Virus record (IMG/VR): IMGVR_UViG_3300017991_000077 | Span: 33,476-97,475 of that record | Source: a virus | Direction: 5' to 3' (one strand) | DNA: 64,000 nucleotides | In this document: positions 26,019 through 34,588 of the stretch, piece by piece | How positions within the stretch are numbered: position 1 is the first letter of the stretch | How the letters are laid out: each line of letters starts with the position of its first letter | Position numbers and translations under genes: made by a program | The notes under the pieces: model-generated | What the model was told of the DNA's origin: nothing | Databases searched by the model: none | The model's input: the letters and a program-made list of their open reading frames with translations, nothing else

Positions 26019-28236
26019 GAGTGCTATTGTGGATAGTATGGTTCGAGTATTCGAGACTAAGGTGCCTGAGTATCTTTACTCTGAGTATACACTCAACACC
26101 GTAGAGGGAGGTTTTAAGCTCTATTCGGTAGATTCAAATTCTGGGGTAGTTTCTTTTCCACGTTCGGCCCAACGATATTTTGATTGTGAAGATCGTACTT
26201 CTCAAGGAAGAAGTATTGATCGGGAATACGAGGCTAAGTTTAAGCCAAGAGAATATCAAGAAGAAGCTGTTGCGGCGACATGTCAGTACCTGTCTCGGCA
26301 TAGGGGAGGAGTTCTTATTGCAGGTTGTGGAAAAGGAAAGACCGTTATGGCCACTGAAAGTGCACTCAGACTAAACAAGTCGACATGTATTTTAGTGCAT
26401 AAGGAGTTTTTGGCAGACCAATGGGAAGCAGCTATAAAAATGCTTTCTGGAATTCATACTGTAGGTCGGTTGAAGCGGGATCAATGTGATACAGGTCAAG
26501 ATTTTGATTTCGTCATTGCGAGTACTCAGAGTCTTACTAATCCAAAGCGGGAGTATCCCAAAGAATTTTTTGATTCTTTTGGATTGTTAATCGCAGACGA
26601 ATGTCACAGATACGGGGCTGAAATTTGGCACCAGGTATTTCAGCAGTTCCCCGCTCGGTATCGACTCGGGTTAACAGCCACCGCGGAGAGGTATGATGGG
26701 CTGTGGGGACTCGTGCAAGAACATGTCGGATATACCGCGACTTGTATCGATGCAGATCCTATCGAGAATAAAGTATTCATGGTGAAACTGACTACAGGAA
26801 TTCCAGAATCGGCATGGAATCATAAGTGGTTGGACGATAATATGAAGAGGGCCAAGCTAGTATCTATTTTAGCAAACCACGATGGCAGGAATGAGGTGAT
26901 TGCTCGGAATATTCTCAAGGCTTTCGAGAGCAATCGAATAACTTTAGTGATTTCAGAAAGACGGGCGCAGCTTGAGGAGCTTAGTAAGAAGCTTCAGAGT
27001 AGAGGCGTAGATGAAAAGCATATTGGATTTTTTGTAGGGGGTCGCAAGAAGAAAGATTTAGACGAGGTACAGTTGAAGCCGCTTATCATGTGCTGTTTGG
27101 AAGAAGATGCTTTGTGTTTAACTCTAACTGGGTGGAAGCATTATTCTCAGTTGAGTATCGGGGAGTGGGTAGCATCCTATAGTATAGAGAGAGAGGTTAT
27201 TGAGTATGTCCCTCTAGTAGATATTAAGGTTTATGATTTTGATGGCTATCTCGCTGAAATAGATAGGAAAAGATTAAATGTTAGGATGACTTGGGGTCAT
27301 AAGAATGTAGTTTATAGAGGAGGTAAAGAATTTCTTGAAAAGGCGTGTTTTTTACAGACTGGAGACAAAGTTAGAGTGTTTGCTCCTGTTGATTATCCAG
27401 AACATGGGGAGAGTATAGGAGTTTCGCAGGCAGAGTTGGTGGGATGGTTTATCGCTGAAGGTACATGTACGCGGGATGATGGTGTGATTTTATACCAAAA
27501 CGAGGGGAAGACTGCTGAGCGGATAGACTATTTACTCGGAATAGCTGGTTGGGCGTATTCTCGAAGAGAGTATCGTCCAGGACAAATCAGTTGGCATTTC
27601 GGAGCAGCTCTTTCTAGAGCTACTTTTTTGAATTGGTCTCCAGATAAAGATTTAAATTCTTTTTTAATAGGGTTGCCTCAAAGGGAAGTAGACGCTTTAT
27701 TTGTTGGTTTGGTTGATGGTGATGGGAGTTACTACAAAAACACAGTTGTTTTTACGCAGAGAAAAGTTTCTACGGTCGATTGGTTTACTATTTTAGCTCT
27801 TCGGTGTGGCTATTCACCTTATGTAGGTAAGGATGAAAGAATAGGTAGAGTCTTCTTAACTAAGAAGAAATTTGTTGGTCTTACGGATAGAGAGTTTCAT
27901 GTAGCTCCAGTTAAGTATAGAGGGAAGGTATGGTGTCCGAAGACGAAGAATGACACTTGGATTGCTCGGAGTAGAGGTTCTATTTTTATTACTGGTAATA
28001 CCTATCAGATGGCCAAAGAAGGATTAGATATTGAGGCGTTGGATGCTTTGTTTATGGCTACCCCTCAATATGGAGTTACGCAGACCGTAGGTCGAATATT
28101 GAGAGAGCTTGAAGGTAAGGCTGTTCCCGTTACAGTTGATTTTGTTGATTCAGATGTTGAGCGGTTGAGAGGTCAGGCGTTTGGACGGGTAAAACAATAT
28201 CGCGCTTTAGGATGTGAAGTTGTAGGAGAGTTTTGA
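26008..28236 (+). CDS. SF2 DNA helicase (UvsW/XPB-like) interrupted by an intein
   Basis: 742-residue precursor from the ATG at 26008, which has CGAGGAG upstream. N-extein: Walker A AGCGKGKT (105-112), a DECH box (IADECHRYG) and LTATAER (motif III). C-extein: TYQMAKEGLDIEALD (motif V) and QTVGRILRE (motif VI). The intein separates motifs IV and V. After splicing the helicase is about 440 residues. UvsW-like helicases act in branch migration, replication restart and recombination, fitting the RecA downstream. Confidence 0.88.
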   Translation: MSFKSAIVDSMVRVFETKVPEYLYSEYTLNTVEGGFKLYSVDSNSGVVSFPRSAQRYFDCEDRTSQGRSIDREYEAKFKPREYQEEAVAATCQYLSRHRGGVLIAGCGKGKTVMATESALRLNKSTCILVHKEFLADQWEAAIKMLSGIHTVGRLKRDQCDTGQDFDFVIASTQSLTNPKREYPKEFFDSFGLLIADECHRYGAEIWHQVFQQFPARYRLGLTATAERYDGLWGLVQEHVGYTATCIDADPIENKVFMVKLTTGIPESAWNHKWLDDNMKRAKLVSILANHDGRNEVIARNILKAFESNRITLVISERRAQLEELSKKLQSRGVDEKHIGFFVGGRKKKDLDEVQLKPLIMCCLEEDALCLTLTGWKHYSQLSIGEWVASYSIEREVIEYVPLVDIKVYDFDGYLAEIDRKRLNVRMTWGHKNVVYRGGKEFLEKACFLQTGDKVRVFAPVDYPEHGESIGVSQAELVGWFIAEGTCTRDDGVILYQNEGKTAERIDYLLGIAGWAYSRREYRPGQISWHFGAALSRATFLNWSPDKDLNSFLIGLPQREVDALFVGLVDGDGSYYKNTVVFTQRKVSTVDWFTILALRCGYSPYVGKDERIGRVFLTKKKFVGLTDREFHVAPVKYRGKVWCPKTKNDTWIARSRGSIFITGNTYQMAKEGLDIEALDALFMATPQYGVTQTVGRILRELEGKAVPVTVDFVDSDVERLRGQAFGRVKQYRALGCEVVGEF
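27094..27999 (+). mobile_element. Intein with LAGLIDADG homing endonuclease
   Basis: 302 residues. It begins with Cys (CLEEDALCLTLTG, a block A-like start) and ends FITGN before a +1 Thr. The penultimate residue is Gly instead of the usual His. Two LAGLIDADG-like motifs are visible: ELVGWFIAEG and EVDALFVGLVDGDG. Excising it restores a continuous helicase motif (IMC joined to TYQMAKEGLD). The insertion point is in the conserved motif V region, a typical intein site. Confidence 0.88.
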
Positions 28237-28824
28237 GTGATACGATGTAAAGACTGTGACTTCTGGTTGGGCAAATATTTTTTTGAGAGTGATTATTATA
28301 CGGGAGAAGAAAAAACAGGGCCAGTTCCTAATTGTAGCCATCCCAAATGGGTAGAGGCTTCGAAAGAGGAGGTTCCTCCTTCGGATGGAGTGCACTATTG
28401 GGATTTTGAAGATTACGGGGCGATGTTTGCAACGGGTCCGGAGTTCGGATGTATCCATGGGGAAGCTCCTGATACGCTTGATCAGATTTACATAGATGAA
28501 GAATTTTGTAAGAAGGTGACGATTAAAAGCGGAGGGGAAGACGATGAAGAACTTGTGGACTGGTTTGAAGATGAATCGATAGCCTTTAATTGCGGTGGGT
28601 ATTATGAGGCTCCAGTTCCTTTGTCAAAAGATCTCGGGAAGGAAGATGTATGTATTGTCTTCTATCCAAAAGAAGGAAAAATCATTGATGAAAGTGAGAT
28701 GCTAAGTAGGTTGCACAACGGACCTAACGATTGGGTTGCTTTTCGATCAGATGGAAAAGACCTCCGGCCAGTACATGTTGATCGAGACGCCTCGAACGAG
28801 GTTGAATATAGCAAAACTCTCTGA
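28237..28824 (+). CDS. Phage protein with N-terminal Cys cluster (zinc-binding type)
   Basis: 195 residues, GTG start with AGGAG upstream. The first 85 residues carry MIRCKDCDFW, then NCSHPKW and FGCIHGE, a C4 pattern seen in small phage proteins that probably bind zinc. The C-terminal half is acidic with no recognised motif. Function unknown. Confidence 0.6.
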   Translation: MIRCKDCDFWLGKYFFESDYYTGEEKTGPVPNCSHPKWVEASKEEVPPSDGVHYWDFEDYGAMFATGPEFGCIHGEAPDTLDQIYIDEEFCKKVTIKSGGEDDEELVDWFEDESIAFNCGGYYEAPVPLSKDLGKEDVCIVFYPKEGKIIDESEMLSRLHNGPNDWVAFRSDGKDLRPVHVDRDASNEVEYSKTL

Positions 28825-28960
28825 ATGCACTTTAGTAGAAGAGAATTTTTTCTTGGCTTTTGTCGATAAGGAAGGAAACAAAGTAGACCTTTTTATCCGA
28901 GAAACGAGGGAGGACGGAACAGTAATCCCAATAGTCATTAAGCATAAGGAGAAGATATGA
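28775..28960 (+). CDS. Small hypothetical protein
   Basis: 61 residues if started at the ATG at 28775; an ATG at 28736 would give 74. It overlaps the previous gene by 50 bases and the next by 4 (ATGA). Beta-rich, no family recognised. The start is uncertain because no clear ribosome binding site is present. Confidence 0.45.
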   Translation: MLIETPRTRLNIAKLSECTLVEENFFLAFVDKEGNKVDLFIRETREDGTVIPIVIKHKEKI

Positions 28961-29379
28961 AGGTTTCACATGTGCGTATCCCTAGAAAATCCGTCGATTT
29001 GAGACTTAATGGTAAGGATATATTAATCAGTCTAGACATCCCTTGGTTTACTTATCTTTGGAGACGATTAGAGCTAGAAAACTTGTTGGTTAATGGTGTT
29101 GAGGGTTTTAAAGAATTGGTTTTATTCGATGGAGATTTGTACTGGCCAGCCCTTACGCAGATTCGAAGTACGACGGATGGAATACATTTACGAGTATCGT
29201 GGGAGACTCTGACGAAAAAAGATTTGGTTGTTCTGTTTTGTGAGGAAGCAGCCGCTAATGCCGCATTACGGCATCGATTTGGGGGGGATGTAGTCGATGA
29301 GGTAGAAGATAAAAGGCATTCGATTTTTAAGCAGAGTCTTCAATCAATAGCCGCTGAACTGAGTGTAAGAAGGAGGTAA
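28957..29379 (+). CDS. Hypothetical protein
   Basis: 140 residues, mixed alpha/beta, with a strong AAGGAGAAG ribosome binding site. Its 3' end lies inside an 84-base tandem duplication that also carries the start region of the next gene. No family recognised. Confidence 0.5.
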   Translation: MKVSHVRIPRKSVDLRLNGKDILISLDIPWFTYLWRRLELENLLVNGVEGFKELVLFDGDLYWPALTQIRSTTDGIHLRVSWETLTKKDLVVLFCEEAAANAALRHRFGGDVVDEVEDKRHSIFKQSLQSIAAELSVRRR

Positions 29380-29501
29380 TAATGGGAAAGTTGAGTGAAC
29401 TTGCTTCTGTTTTACAGGAGTCTTCAATCAATAGCCGCTGAACTGAGTGTAAGAAGGAGGTAATAATGGGAAAGTTGAGTGAACTTGCTTCTGTTTTACA
29501 G
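29334..29501 (+). repeat. Perfect 84-base tandem duplication of a gene junction
   Basis: 29334-29417 and 29418-29501 are identical. The unit holds the last codons of the upstream gene, an AAGGAGGT ribosome binding site, an ATG and the first 12 codons of the next gene. GAGTCTTCAAT begins each copy and occurs a third time at 29502, so slippage between 11-base direct repeats explains the duplication. The first ATG (29382) opens only an 18-codon frame. Confidence 0.95.
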
Positions 29502-29993
29502 GAGTCTTCAATAGTCGTAGACCAGGAAGTTTTGTTTTCTACTCCTGTAGAAGAAATGACCGAAGAAGCAGTTTTGGCTGCTTGGTCTTTTATTGATCGT
29601 ATCGAGAAGGAGTTATTCAAAAAGAGGAAGGCGGAGTTGCGGACTGCTCTTATGGAGTTTGCGGAAGAGGGAGGTTCTAAGGACGCGAAGGGGTCCTTTA
29701 TTTATCCTATCGGGGATGGTGAAGCGAAGAAGGAGCATAGGTCTGGCAAAATTTCTTTTGTGATGGAGGAAGTAGAGAAATTGATTGAGAGATGGGGAGA
29801 TGATTCGAGGTTCGAGTCTCTTATCAAATACGTACCAAAAGTAGATGAATCTGTTTTCAAATTTCTTGTGGAAGCTGGTCTTCTCTCTAAGAGGGATATT
29901 GCACGGATAACTGATGTTGGGAAACCTACTTATGCTTTGAAGGTTAAAAAGCCTTCTGCGGTAAAGAGGCTTCCTATTAAGAAGGGTAACTAG
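29466..29993 (+). CDS. Hypothetical phage protein
   Basis: 175 residues beginning MGKLSELASVLQE. It is helical in the first half (RIEKELFKKRKAELRTALME) and has a basic C-terminus. The start at 29466 is the second of two identical start regions; only this one gives the full protein. No family recognised. Confidence 0.6.
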   Translation: MGKLSELASVLQESSIVVDQEVLFSTPVEEMTEEAVLAAWSFIDRIEKELFKKRKAELRTALMEFAEEGGSKDAKGSFIYPIGDGEAKKEHRSGKISFVMEEVEKLIERWGDDSRFESLIKYVPKVDESVFKFLVEAGLLSKRDIARITDVGKPTYALKVKKPSAVKRLPIKKGN

Positions 29994-30563
29994 ATGTCAG
30001 ATTCAGTAGACACGGAGGGTGGGGGGAACAAAGCGGCTGAATACAATCGGACGTATTACACGAAGAACCAGGAGAGACTCAAAGAATACAGACGAAATCG
30101 CTATCGAGATGATCCTGAATATCGAGAGCAATGTATTCAACGGGCGCTTGAGAGAAAACAGAGATTGGCTGAACAGCGGTATCGAGAGGGAGGGCCGAAG
30201 CCGAGGAGGAATTTCTTGGAACCGGGTTACTTCTTGATCTCTTTAGGAGATACGGAAGTGAAGGTCAAGATGTTTACTATTGGTGTTTTGGCTAAACGGT
30301 TTGGAAGGGGAGTAAAAACTCTTCGAATGTGGGAGAGAAGAGGAACGATACCTTCGGCGATGTATCGAGATTCAGGGGGACGTTCAGGGAATCGATTATA
30401 TACGGAGTTTCAGGTGGAGAAGTTGGTAGCTATCTTCAAGGAAGCTATCGAGGTAAATGGTCGTAGAATGGTGAAAAACCGAATAAACAAGACGGTGTTC
30501 CCAGAGTTGGCGAGGAAGCTTTGGGAAGATTATCCATTGGGAATTGACCCAGAACAATATTGA
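29994..30563 (+). CDS. MerR-like HTH DNA-binding protein
   Basis: 189 residues. The first 65 are very basic and helical (YRRNRYRDDPEYREQ, ALERKQRLAEQRY). Residues about 92-140 fit a MerR-type winged helix (MFTIGVLAKRFGRGVKTLRM, then WERRGTIPSAMYRDSGG, RLYTEFQV). No effector-binding domain follows. A phage transcription factor or DNA-architecture protein is likely; its target is unknown. Confidence 0.7.
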   Translation: MSDSVDTEGGGNKAAEYNRTYYTKNQERLKEYRRNRYRDDPEYREQCIQRALERKQRLAEQRYREGGPKPRRNFLEPGYFLISLGDTEVKVKMFTIGVLAKRFGRGVKTLRMWERRGTIPSAMYRDSGGRSGNRLYTEFQVEKLVAIFKEAIEVNGRRMVKNRINKTVFPELARKLWEDYPLGIDPEQY

Positions 30564-30572
30564 GGAGAACAC

Positions 30573-30926
30573 ATGGCAAAGTCAAAAGAGAATACGTCAA
30601 AGAAATCCCCAAAGCCGCAGGGGATAGAAGCAGCCGGTAAGATTTGGGTTTCAAGAGAATATCCAAAGAATCCGTCTAAGGATGCTCAAGATGAAAAGTA
30701 TCTTCATGTTAGGTCTTTTGAAGTAGAGCCTGCATGGATACGAGTTGGGTATGGTCTAACAAAGAATCTAGGTAACTATGAGAGTGCTAGATGTGATGTC
30801 GGAGTTACGTTGCCTTGTTACGTGGAAGAGATCCCAGAGGCGTTTGAAGAAGCCTGGGAGATAGCTCACAAAGAGATTCAGGCACAGGTAGAGCAGATCA
30901 ATAGTCCTCCTCGTCGGAAACGATAA
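30573..30926 (+). CDS. Conserved-type phage protein before RecA
   Basis: 117 residues with VSREYPKNP, then RVGYGLTKNLGNYESARCDV and GVTLPCYVEE. The pattern is familiar from small phage proteins near recombination genes, but its role is not known to me. Its last base is the first base of the RecA start codon. Confidence 0.55.
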   Translation: MAKSKENTSKKSPKPQGIEAAGKIWVSREYPKNPSKDAQDEKYLHVRSFEVEPAWIRVGYGLTKNLGNYESARCDVGVTLPCYVEEIPEAFEEAWEIAHKEIQAQVEQINSPPRRKR

Positions 30927-32095
30927 TGGCAAAATCACCGCTTCACAAGACAATGATGTCCATCAATAAAAAGTATGGACATGGGACAATACTGCCGGCA
31001 GGTGAGGCTACAGGTCTTGTTATTGATCGGCTACCAACGGGAATTTTCGATCTGGATATGAAGTTAGGAGGAGGTATTCCGAGAGGTCGAATCACGATGT
31101 TCAAAGGAGAATTTTCTACTTGCAAGTCTGCGGTATGCATGAGAGCAGCTGCAGCAGCACAGCGCTATTGTCGTTATTGTGGTACTCCCTTTGAATTTAT
31201 TTCCTTTTATGGGGAGGTTACTGAGCAGGATTGCGAGTGCGGAAGAAATGAGCCTATGCGGGTAGTTTGGCTTGATGCTGAGCATTCGTTTGATCCGCCT
31301 TACGCAGCTAAATGGGGAATCTCTATAGACGATCTATACGTCATCGAGACGGAATATGCAGAACAGGCAATCGATGTAGCAGATGCTGTTATTCGTTCTG
31401 GAGAGTGTGACCTTATGGTTGTTGACTCGGTTGCTGCTCTTACTCCTTCCATCGAGGTAGCGGAGTCGAGTGAGAAATGGCAAATGGGCGTGATGGCTCG
31501 ATTGATGAACAAGGCTTTGAGGAAGTGGACCTCGGGGATGAATTCCTTCGGTCTGTTATCAGAGACAAACGTCACCATAATTTTGGTAAACCAAATGAGG
31601 GTGAGTATCGGAGGGTATCGGCCTACTATGACTTCGCCTGGAGGAAAGGGATTGGATTTCTATGAGTCCGTAGAGGTTCGATTCAAGAAAGACGACCTCC
31701 TTCTAGATCCAGTGACAAAACGGCCAATCGGTTTGCAGGTTGATTTCGTAGTTAAGAAGAACAAAACAGCTCCACCAGCACCGCCAGGAGGAAGTTTTGC
31801 TTTGTATTTTGTACCGAAGCCTGGTCAATATCAAGTTGGAAGTACTGACCTTGATATGCAGGTATTGAAAGCAGCTATTTTTTGGAAGCTTATCGTGAAG
31901 AAAGGGTCTTGGTATCAGCTTCCTGGTGGAGAGAAATTCCAGGGGTTGAGACCAACGGCAGAATGCTTGAAAGAGAATCCAGAACTCCTGTCCAGTTTGA
32001 TGGAAGAAATCGAAGCTCGAGAGTTAGCTTGGGTCAATACCGGGGATGCAGGAGAGACAGAGGTTGAAGTCGAAGAGGAAGAAGAAGATGACTGA
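30926..32095 (+). CDS. recA: RecA/UvsX-type recombinase with zinc-knuckle insertion
   Basis: 389 residues. The RecA core is clear: LPTGIFDLDMKLGGGIPRGR, a P-loop at GEFSTCKS (61-68), VVWLDAEHSFD (113-123), LMVVDSVAALTP and the ILVNQMR loop. The P-loop has Cys where GKS/GKT is usual. Cys82, Cys85, Cys103 and Cys105 lie in an insertion between the P-loop helix and the next strand and form a probable zinc site. The protein ends in an acidic tail. It would drive strand exchange with the SSB and helicases nearby. Confidence 0.9.
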   Translation: MAKSPLHKTMMSINKKYGHGTILPAGEATGLVIDRLPTGIFDLDMKLGGGIPRGRITMFKGEFSTCKSAVCMRAAAAAQRYCRYCGTPFEFISFYGEVTEQDCECGRNEPMRVVWLDAEHSFDPPYAAKWGISIDDLYVIETEYAEQAIDVADAVIRSGECDLMVVDSVAALTPSIEVAESSEKWQMGVMARLMNKALRKWTSGMNSFGLLSETNVTIILVNQMRVSIGGYRPTMTSPGGKGLDFYESVEVRFKKDDLLLDPVTKRPIGLQVDFVVKKNKTAPPAPPGGSFALYFVPKPGQYQVGSTDLDMQVLKAAIFWKLIVKKGSWYQLPGGEKFQGLRPTAECLKENPELLSSLMEEIEARELAWVNTGDAGETEVEVEEEEEDD

Positions 32096-32411
32096 TAAGT
32101 TTGATTTGGAAGAGAGTAAGAAATTTGCAACGGATGTTCTTACCTCTACTTTACATGGGCCTTTGCCTACTAAGTCAGCGATGAGGTTAGCTCAAGATGT
32201 GGTGACTTTATGCGAGGCTATACAGCCAGCGGAGGTGTTGTTTATTTTTGCGAATTGGTTGTCAGTAAGAAAAAAAGAGATGATTTTAGGGAATTGTAAG
32301 TCTCATAAAGAAGTTTTACGTCTTACCCACGTTTTTTGCGAGAAAAATGGATTTGATGTAGGCGAGAAATCTCGCACTCGCCATTGGAAGATACCGAAGG
32401 AGGAAGAATGA
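32088..32411 (+). CDS. Small protein paralogous to C-terminus of the DUF3310 protein
   Basis: 107 residues from the ATG at 32088, overlapping the RecA stop by 8 bases. The region IQPAEVLFIFANWLSVRKKE, then LTHVFCEKNGF, lines up with LQPSEVLLGFMAWLTTRKQA and LIHKFCKVNDF in the next gene. The two genes therefore share a domain by duplication. Function unknown. Confidence 0.6.
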   Translation: MTDKFDLEESKKFATDVLTSTLHGPLPTKSAMRLAQDVVTLCEAIQPAEVLFIFANWLSVRKKEMILGNCKSHKEVLRLTHVFCEKNGFDVGEKSRTRHWKIPKEEE

Positions 32412-33157
32412 CATCCCCAGGAAATGAAGATCAACACTATGATGAATCTCTTTCTATTCAGCCAATTAATTTGATCGAAGATTGGGGTCTTGATTTTATC
32501 GATGGGTCTATTGTGAAGTATGCTACTCGATGGCGGAAGAAAAATGGCATTAAGGATCTTGAGCGTATCATTTGGTATGCGAATCGACAGAAAGATAGAT
32601 TTCGTGCAGGAGATGTGATTTGGAATCGAGATAGAAAATCTATAGAGCTATCTGAGTATATTGAGCTTCAGAATTTAGGGTATTCCGAAGCGACTATTGT
32701 TTCGAATGCATGTTTATGGAAAGATTTTTTACTCCGTGAACACGTAAATTTCGATATGGGAGGAGTTTCGGATAGCGGTCAAATGTTAGACGAAATAATT
32801 GAGCACGCTGAGATACTTATCAAAAAAGAAAAAGAATCTGTAAAGAAGACTAGTATGACGTTGACTGATTGTGTCGACATCTCACCTAAGATTTTGGCTC
32901 CAGAGTATTCATCTATCTCTATAGATGTTGCAAAGACTTTAGATCAAACAGTAGTGTTTTATTACGATACGTTGCAGCCCTCTGAAGTACTACTCGGATT
33001 TATGGCCTGGCTTACAACACGGAAGCAGGCAATCACCTTCAGTGAGAAGCATGATGCATCTGTAGCAGCCAAGCTTATACATAAATTTTGTAAGGTTAAT
33101 GATTTTGAAGCACCTCGAGATAATTATACAGAGTATTTTGAGATGCCGGAGGATTAG
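32408..33157 (+). CDS. DUF3310 (SaV-like) protein with extra C-terminal domain
   Basis: 249 residues from the ATG at 32408. The N-terminal part (QPINLIEDWGLDFIDGSIV, KYATRWRKKN, DLERIIWYANR) fits DUF3310, a small phage domain known from SaV-like proteins. The C-terminal about 80 residues match the protein encoded just upstream. Such a fusion suggests that both domains act together, possibly in nucleotide metabolism, which is inference only. Confidence 0.75.
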   Translation: MTSPGNEDQHYDESLSIQPINLIEDWGLDFIDGSIVKYATRWRKKNGIKDLERIIWYANRQKDRFRAGDVIWNRDRKSIELSEYIELQNLGYSEATIVSNACLWKDFLLREHVNFDMGGVSDSGQMLDEIIEHAEILIKKEKESVKKTSMTLTDCVDISPKILAPEYSSISIDVAKTLDQTVVFYYDTLQPSEVLLGFMAWLTTRKQAITFSEKHDASVAAKLIHKFCKVNDFEAPRDNYTEYFEMPED

Positions 33158-33190
33158 AAGAAAAGATAAAGCATAGACAAAGGAGAAGAC

Positions 33191-33610
33191 ATGGCAGAGT
33201 TGATCAAAAGAATTACTGAAAAGTCGAAAGAGAAGCCGTGGTTCCATACTGGCACAACAGCGGATTCTCTTATGCAGGCGCGCAAGGAATACGCAGAAGT
33301 AATTTCGCCTAGGAAGGCGGGGTCAGGTCTTCCTTGTGATTCTGTTTGGCTAACACAGGATGGAAGAGAAGTTCGAGTAGCCGATATGGGAGATAGACAT
33401 CTTTTAAACACAATACGTTTTATTGAGAGAAACAGGCAAGCATACGCGTTTAAAGAAGCAATATCCTGTATGAGATGTTCGATTCAGGTTGGAACTATGG
33501 CGAAGTTTGCTCTTGAGCAGGAAATAAATTTTCTTCTGTATAGTGACGATGCGTATCCTTATGTCTATTACGATATGTTGGAAGAAGCTGAGCAGAGGAG
33601 TTTACAATGA
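33191..33610 (+). CDS. Hypothetical protein
   Basis: 139 residues, AAAGGAGAAG ribosome binding site. It includes a DSVWLTQDGREV segment and ADMGDRHLLNTIRFIERNRQ, similar in style to short phage proteins that begin with TxDGREIxxxDMxxxHL. No function assigned. Confidence 0.5.
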   Translation: MAELIKRITEKSKEKPWFHTGTTADSLMQARKEYAEVISPRKAGSGLPCDSVWLTQDGREVRVADMGDRHLLNTIRFIERNRQAYAFKEAISCMRCSIQVGTMAKFALEQEINFLLYSDDAYPYVYYDMLEEAEQRSLQ

Positions 33611-33870
33611 AGGATACTATGACAAGATGTTTATCTCACGCCGGGGAAAAACCAGATAAGTGTTTAAGCTGCAAAGTGCAGTGTTTGGAAAGAGTGCTCG
33701 TAGAAGCGTTGGTACAGTGCCGCGATTTTATGGAAGCACGGGGTTGTTTTGGTGATGATGGGTGCGCTGCATTCGGTGGTGAGAAGTGTTTGTGCGAAGA
33801 GGCCGTAGTATTTCATATTCTAAACACTCCGTTGATTCAGCGGGTTATGGGGCAGAAGGGTGGATCATGA
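33607..33870 (+). CDS. Cys-rich small protein
   Basis: 87 residues with about nine Cys, including KCLSCKVQC and KCLCEE, so metal binding is likely. It overlaps both neighbours by 4 bases. No family recognised. Confidence 0.5.
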   Translation: MKDTMTRCLSHAGEKPDKCLSCKVQCLERVLVEALVQCRDFMEARGCFGDDGCAAFGGEKCLCEEAVVFHILNTPLIQRVMGQKGGS

Positions 33871-34196
33871 GTATCTTATCCAAAAAAGAATTTCATGGAA
33901 GGTTGGTCGATTTGCAGATGGAGATTCTTAAGGTGTATCCGGATGTTGAGGTGGCTCTTCGATTTTATCGCCCGGTAGGACTATGTGATTCTTTTAACTT
34001 TGATTCATCTACAGTATCAATAACAGCTAGAATTTACCGTAAATTTAAAGGTCTACCTATGAAGGCGGTAGCAGCTTCTGTACGCGTACCTCTTCAGTAT
34101 GTAGATGAGTCTGATGGAAGTATGGACGATGCATATTGGGACCACCTTTTTCGACATTTAACTTATGATCTTGCTAGAGAACTTCGAAATGCTTAA
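33867..34196 (+). CDS. Hypothetical protein
   Basis: 109 residues from the ATG at 33867, which overlaps the previous stop (ATGA). Mixed alpha/beta with no recognised motif. It overlaps the nuclease gene that follows by 8 bases. Confidence 0.5.
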   Translation: MSILSKKEFHGRLVDLQMEILKVYPDVEVALRFYRPVGLCDSFNFDSSTVSITARIYRKFKGLPMKAVAASVRVPLQYVDESDGSMDDAYWDHLFRHLTYDLARELRNA

Positions 34197-34563
34197 GCCA
34201 AAGAAGCATACTCCAAACAAGCCGCGGCCAAATATGTGGGATGCGGAGGAGCCTTCAGCAAAGGCAAAATCGATGGGCAATGAAAAGCGATTATCAAAGG
34301 CTCTAGGTTTTAGGCTGACGCCAGGTTCGGGTAATACTCCTTGGGTCTCAGTAAAAGGAGACGGGGTTACTTCGGAATTTATGGTGGAATGTAAGGAAAC
34401 CAAGGGGTCTAAGATAATCGTTGGAATAGACATATTGACTAAGCTGTGCAACGAGGCGGCACGAGCAGGGAAAGACCCAGTTTTGGTACTATCTGCATAT
34501 GGAATACCGGACCCGATACCCAAGGAATGGGTCTGTTTCCCTTTAGGGGTATTTGAGGAGTAA
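34189..34563 (+). CDS. PD-(D/E)XK nuclease, Holliday-junction-resolvase-like
   Basis: 124 residues from the ATG at 34189. The fold signature is visible: GNEKRLSKALGFRLTPGSGN (helix with Glu and a Gly-Ser loop), KGDGVTSEFMVECKETKG (Asp then ExK), and a helix plus DPVLVLS strand. This matches small phage resolvase-like or VRR-type nucleases. A role in resolving branched DNA beside RecA and UvsW-like proteins is inferred. Confidence 0.65.
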   Translation: MLKPKKHTPNKPRPNMWDAEEPSAKAKSMGNEKRLSKALGFRLTPGSGNTPWVSVKGDGVTSEFMVECKETKGSKIIVGIDILTKLCNEAARAGKDPVLVLSAYGIPDPIPKEWVCFPLGVFEE

Positions 34564-34588
34564 ACTAGTGGCGAGAAAGGATTGAATA

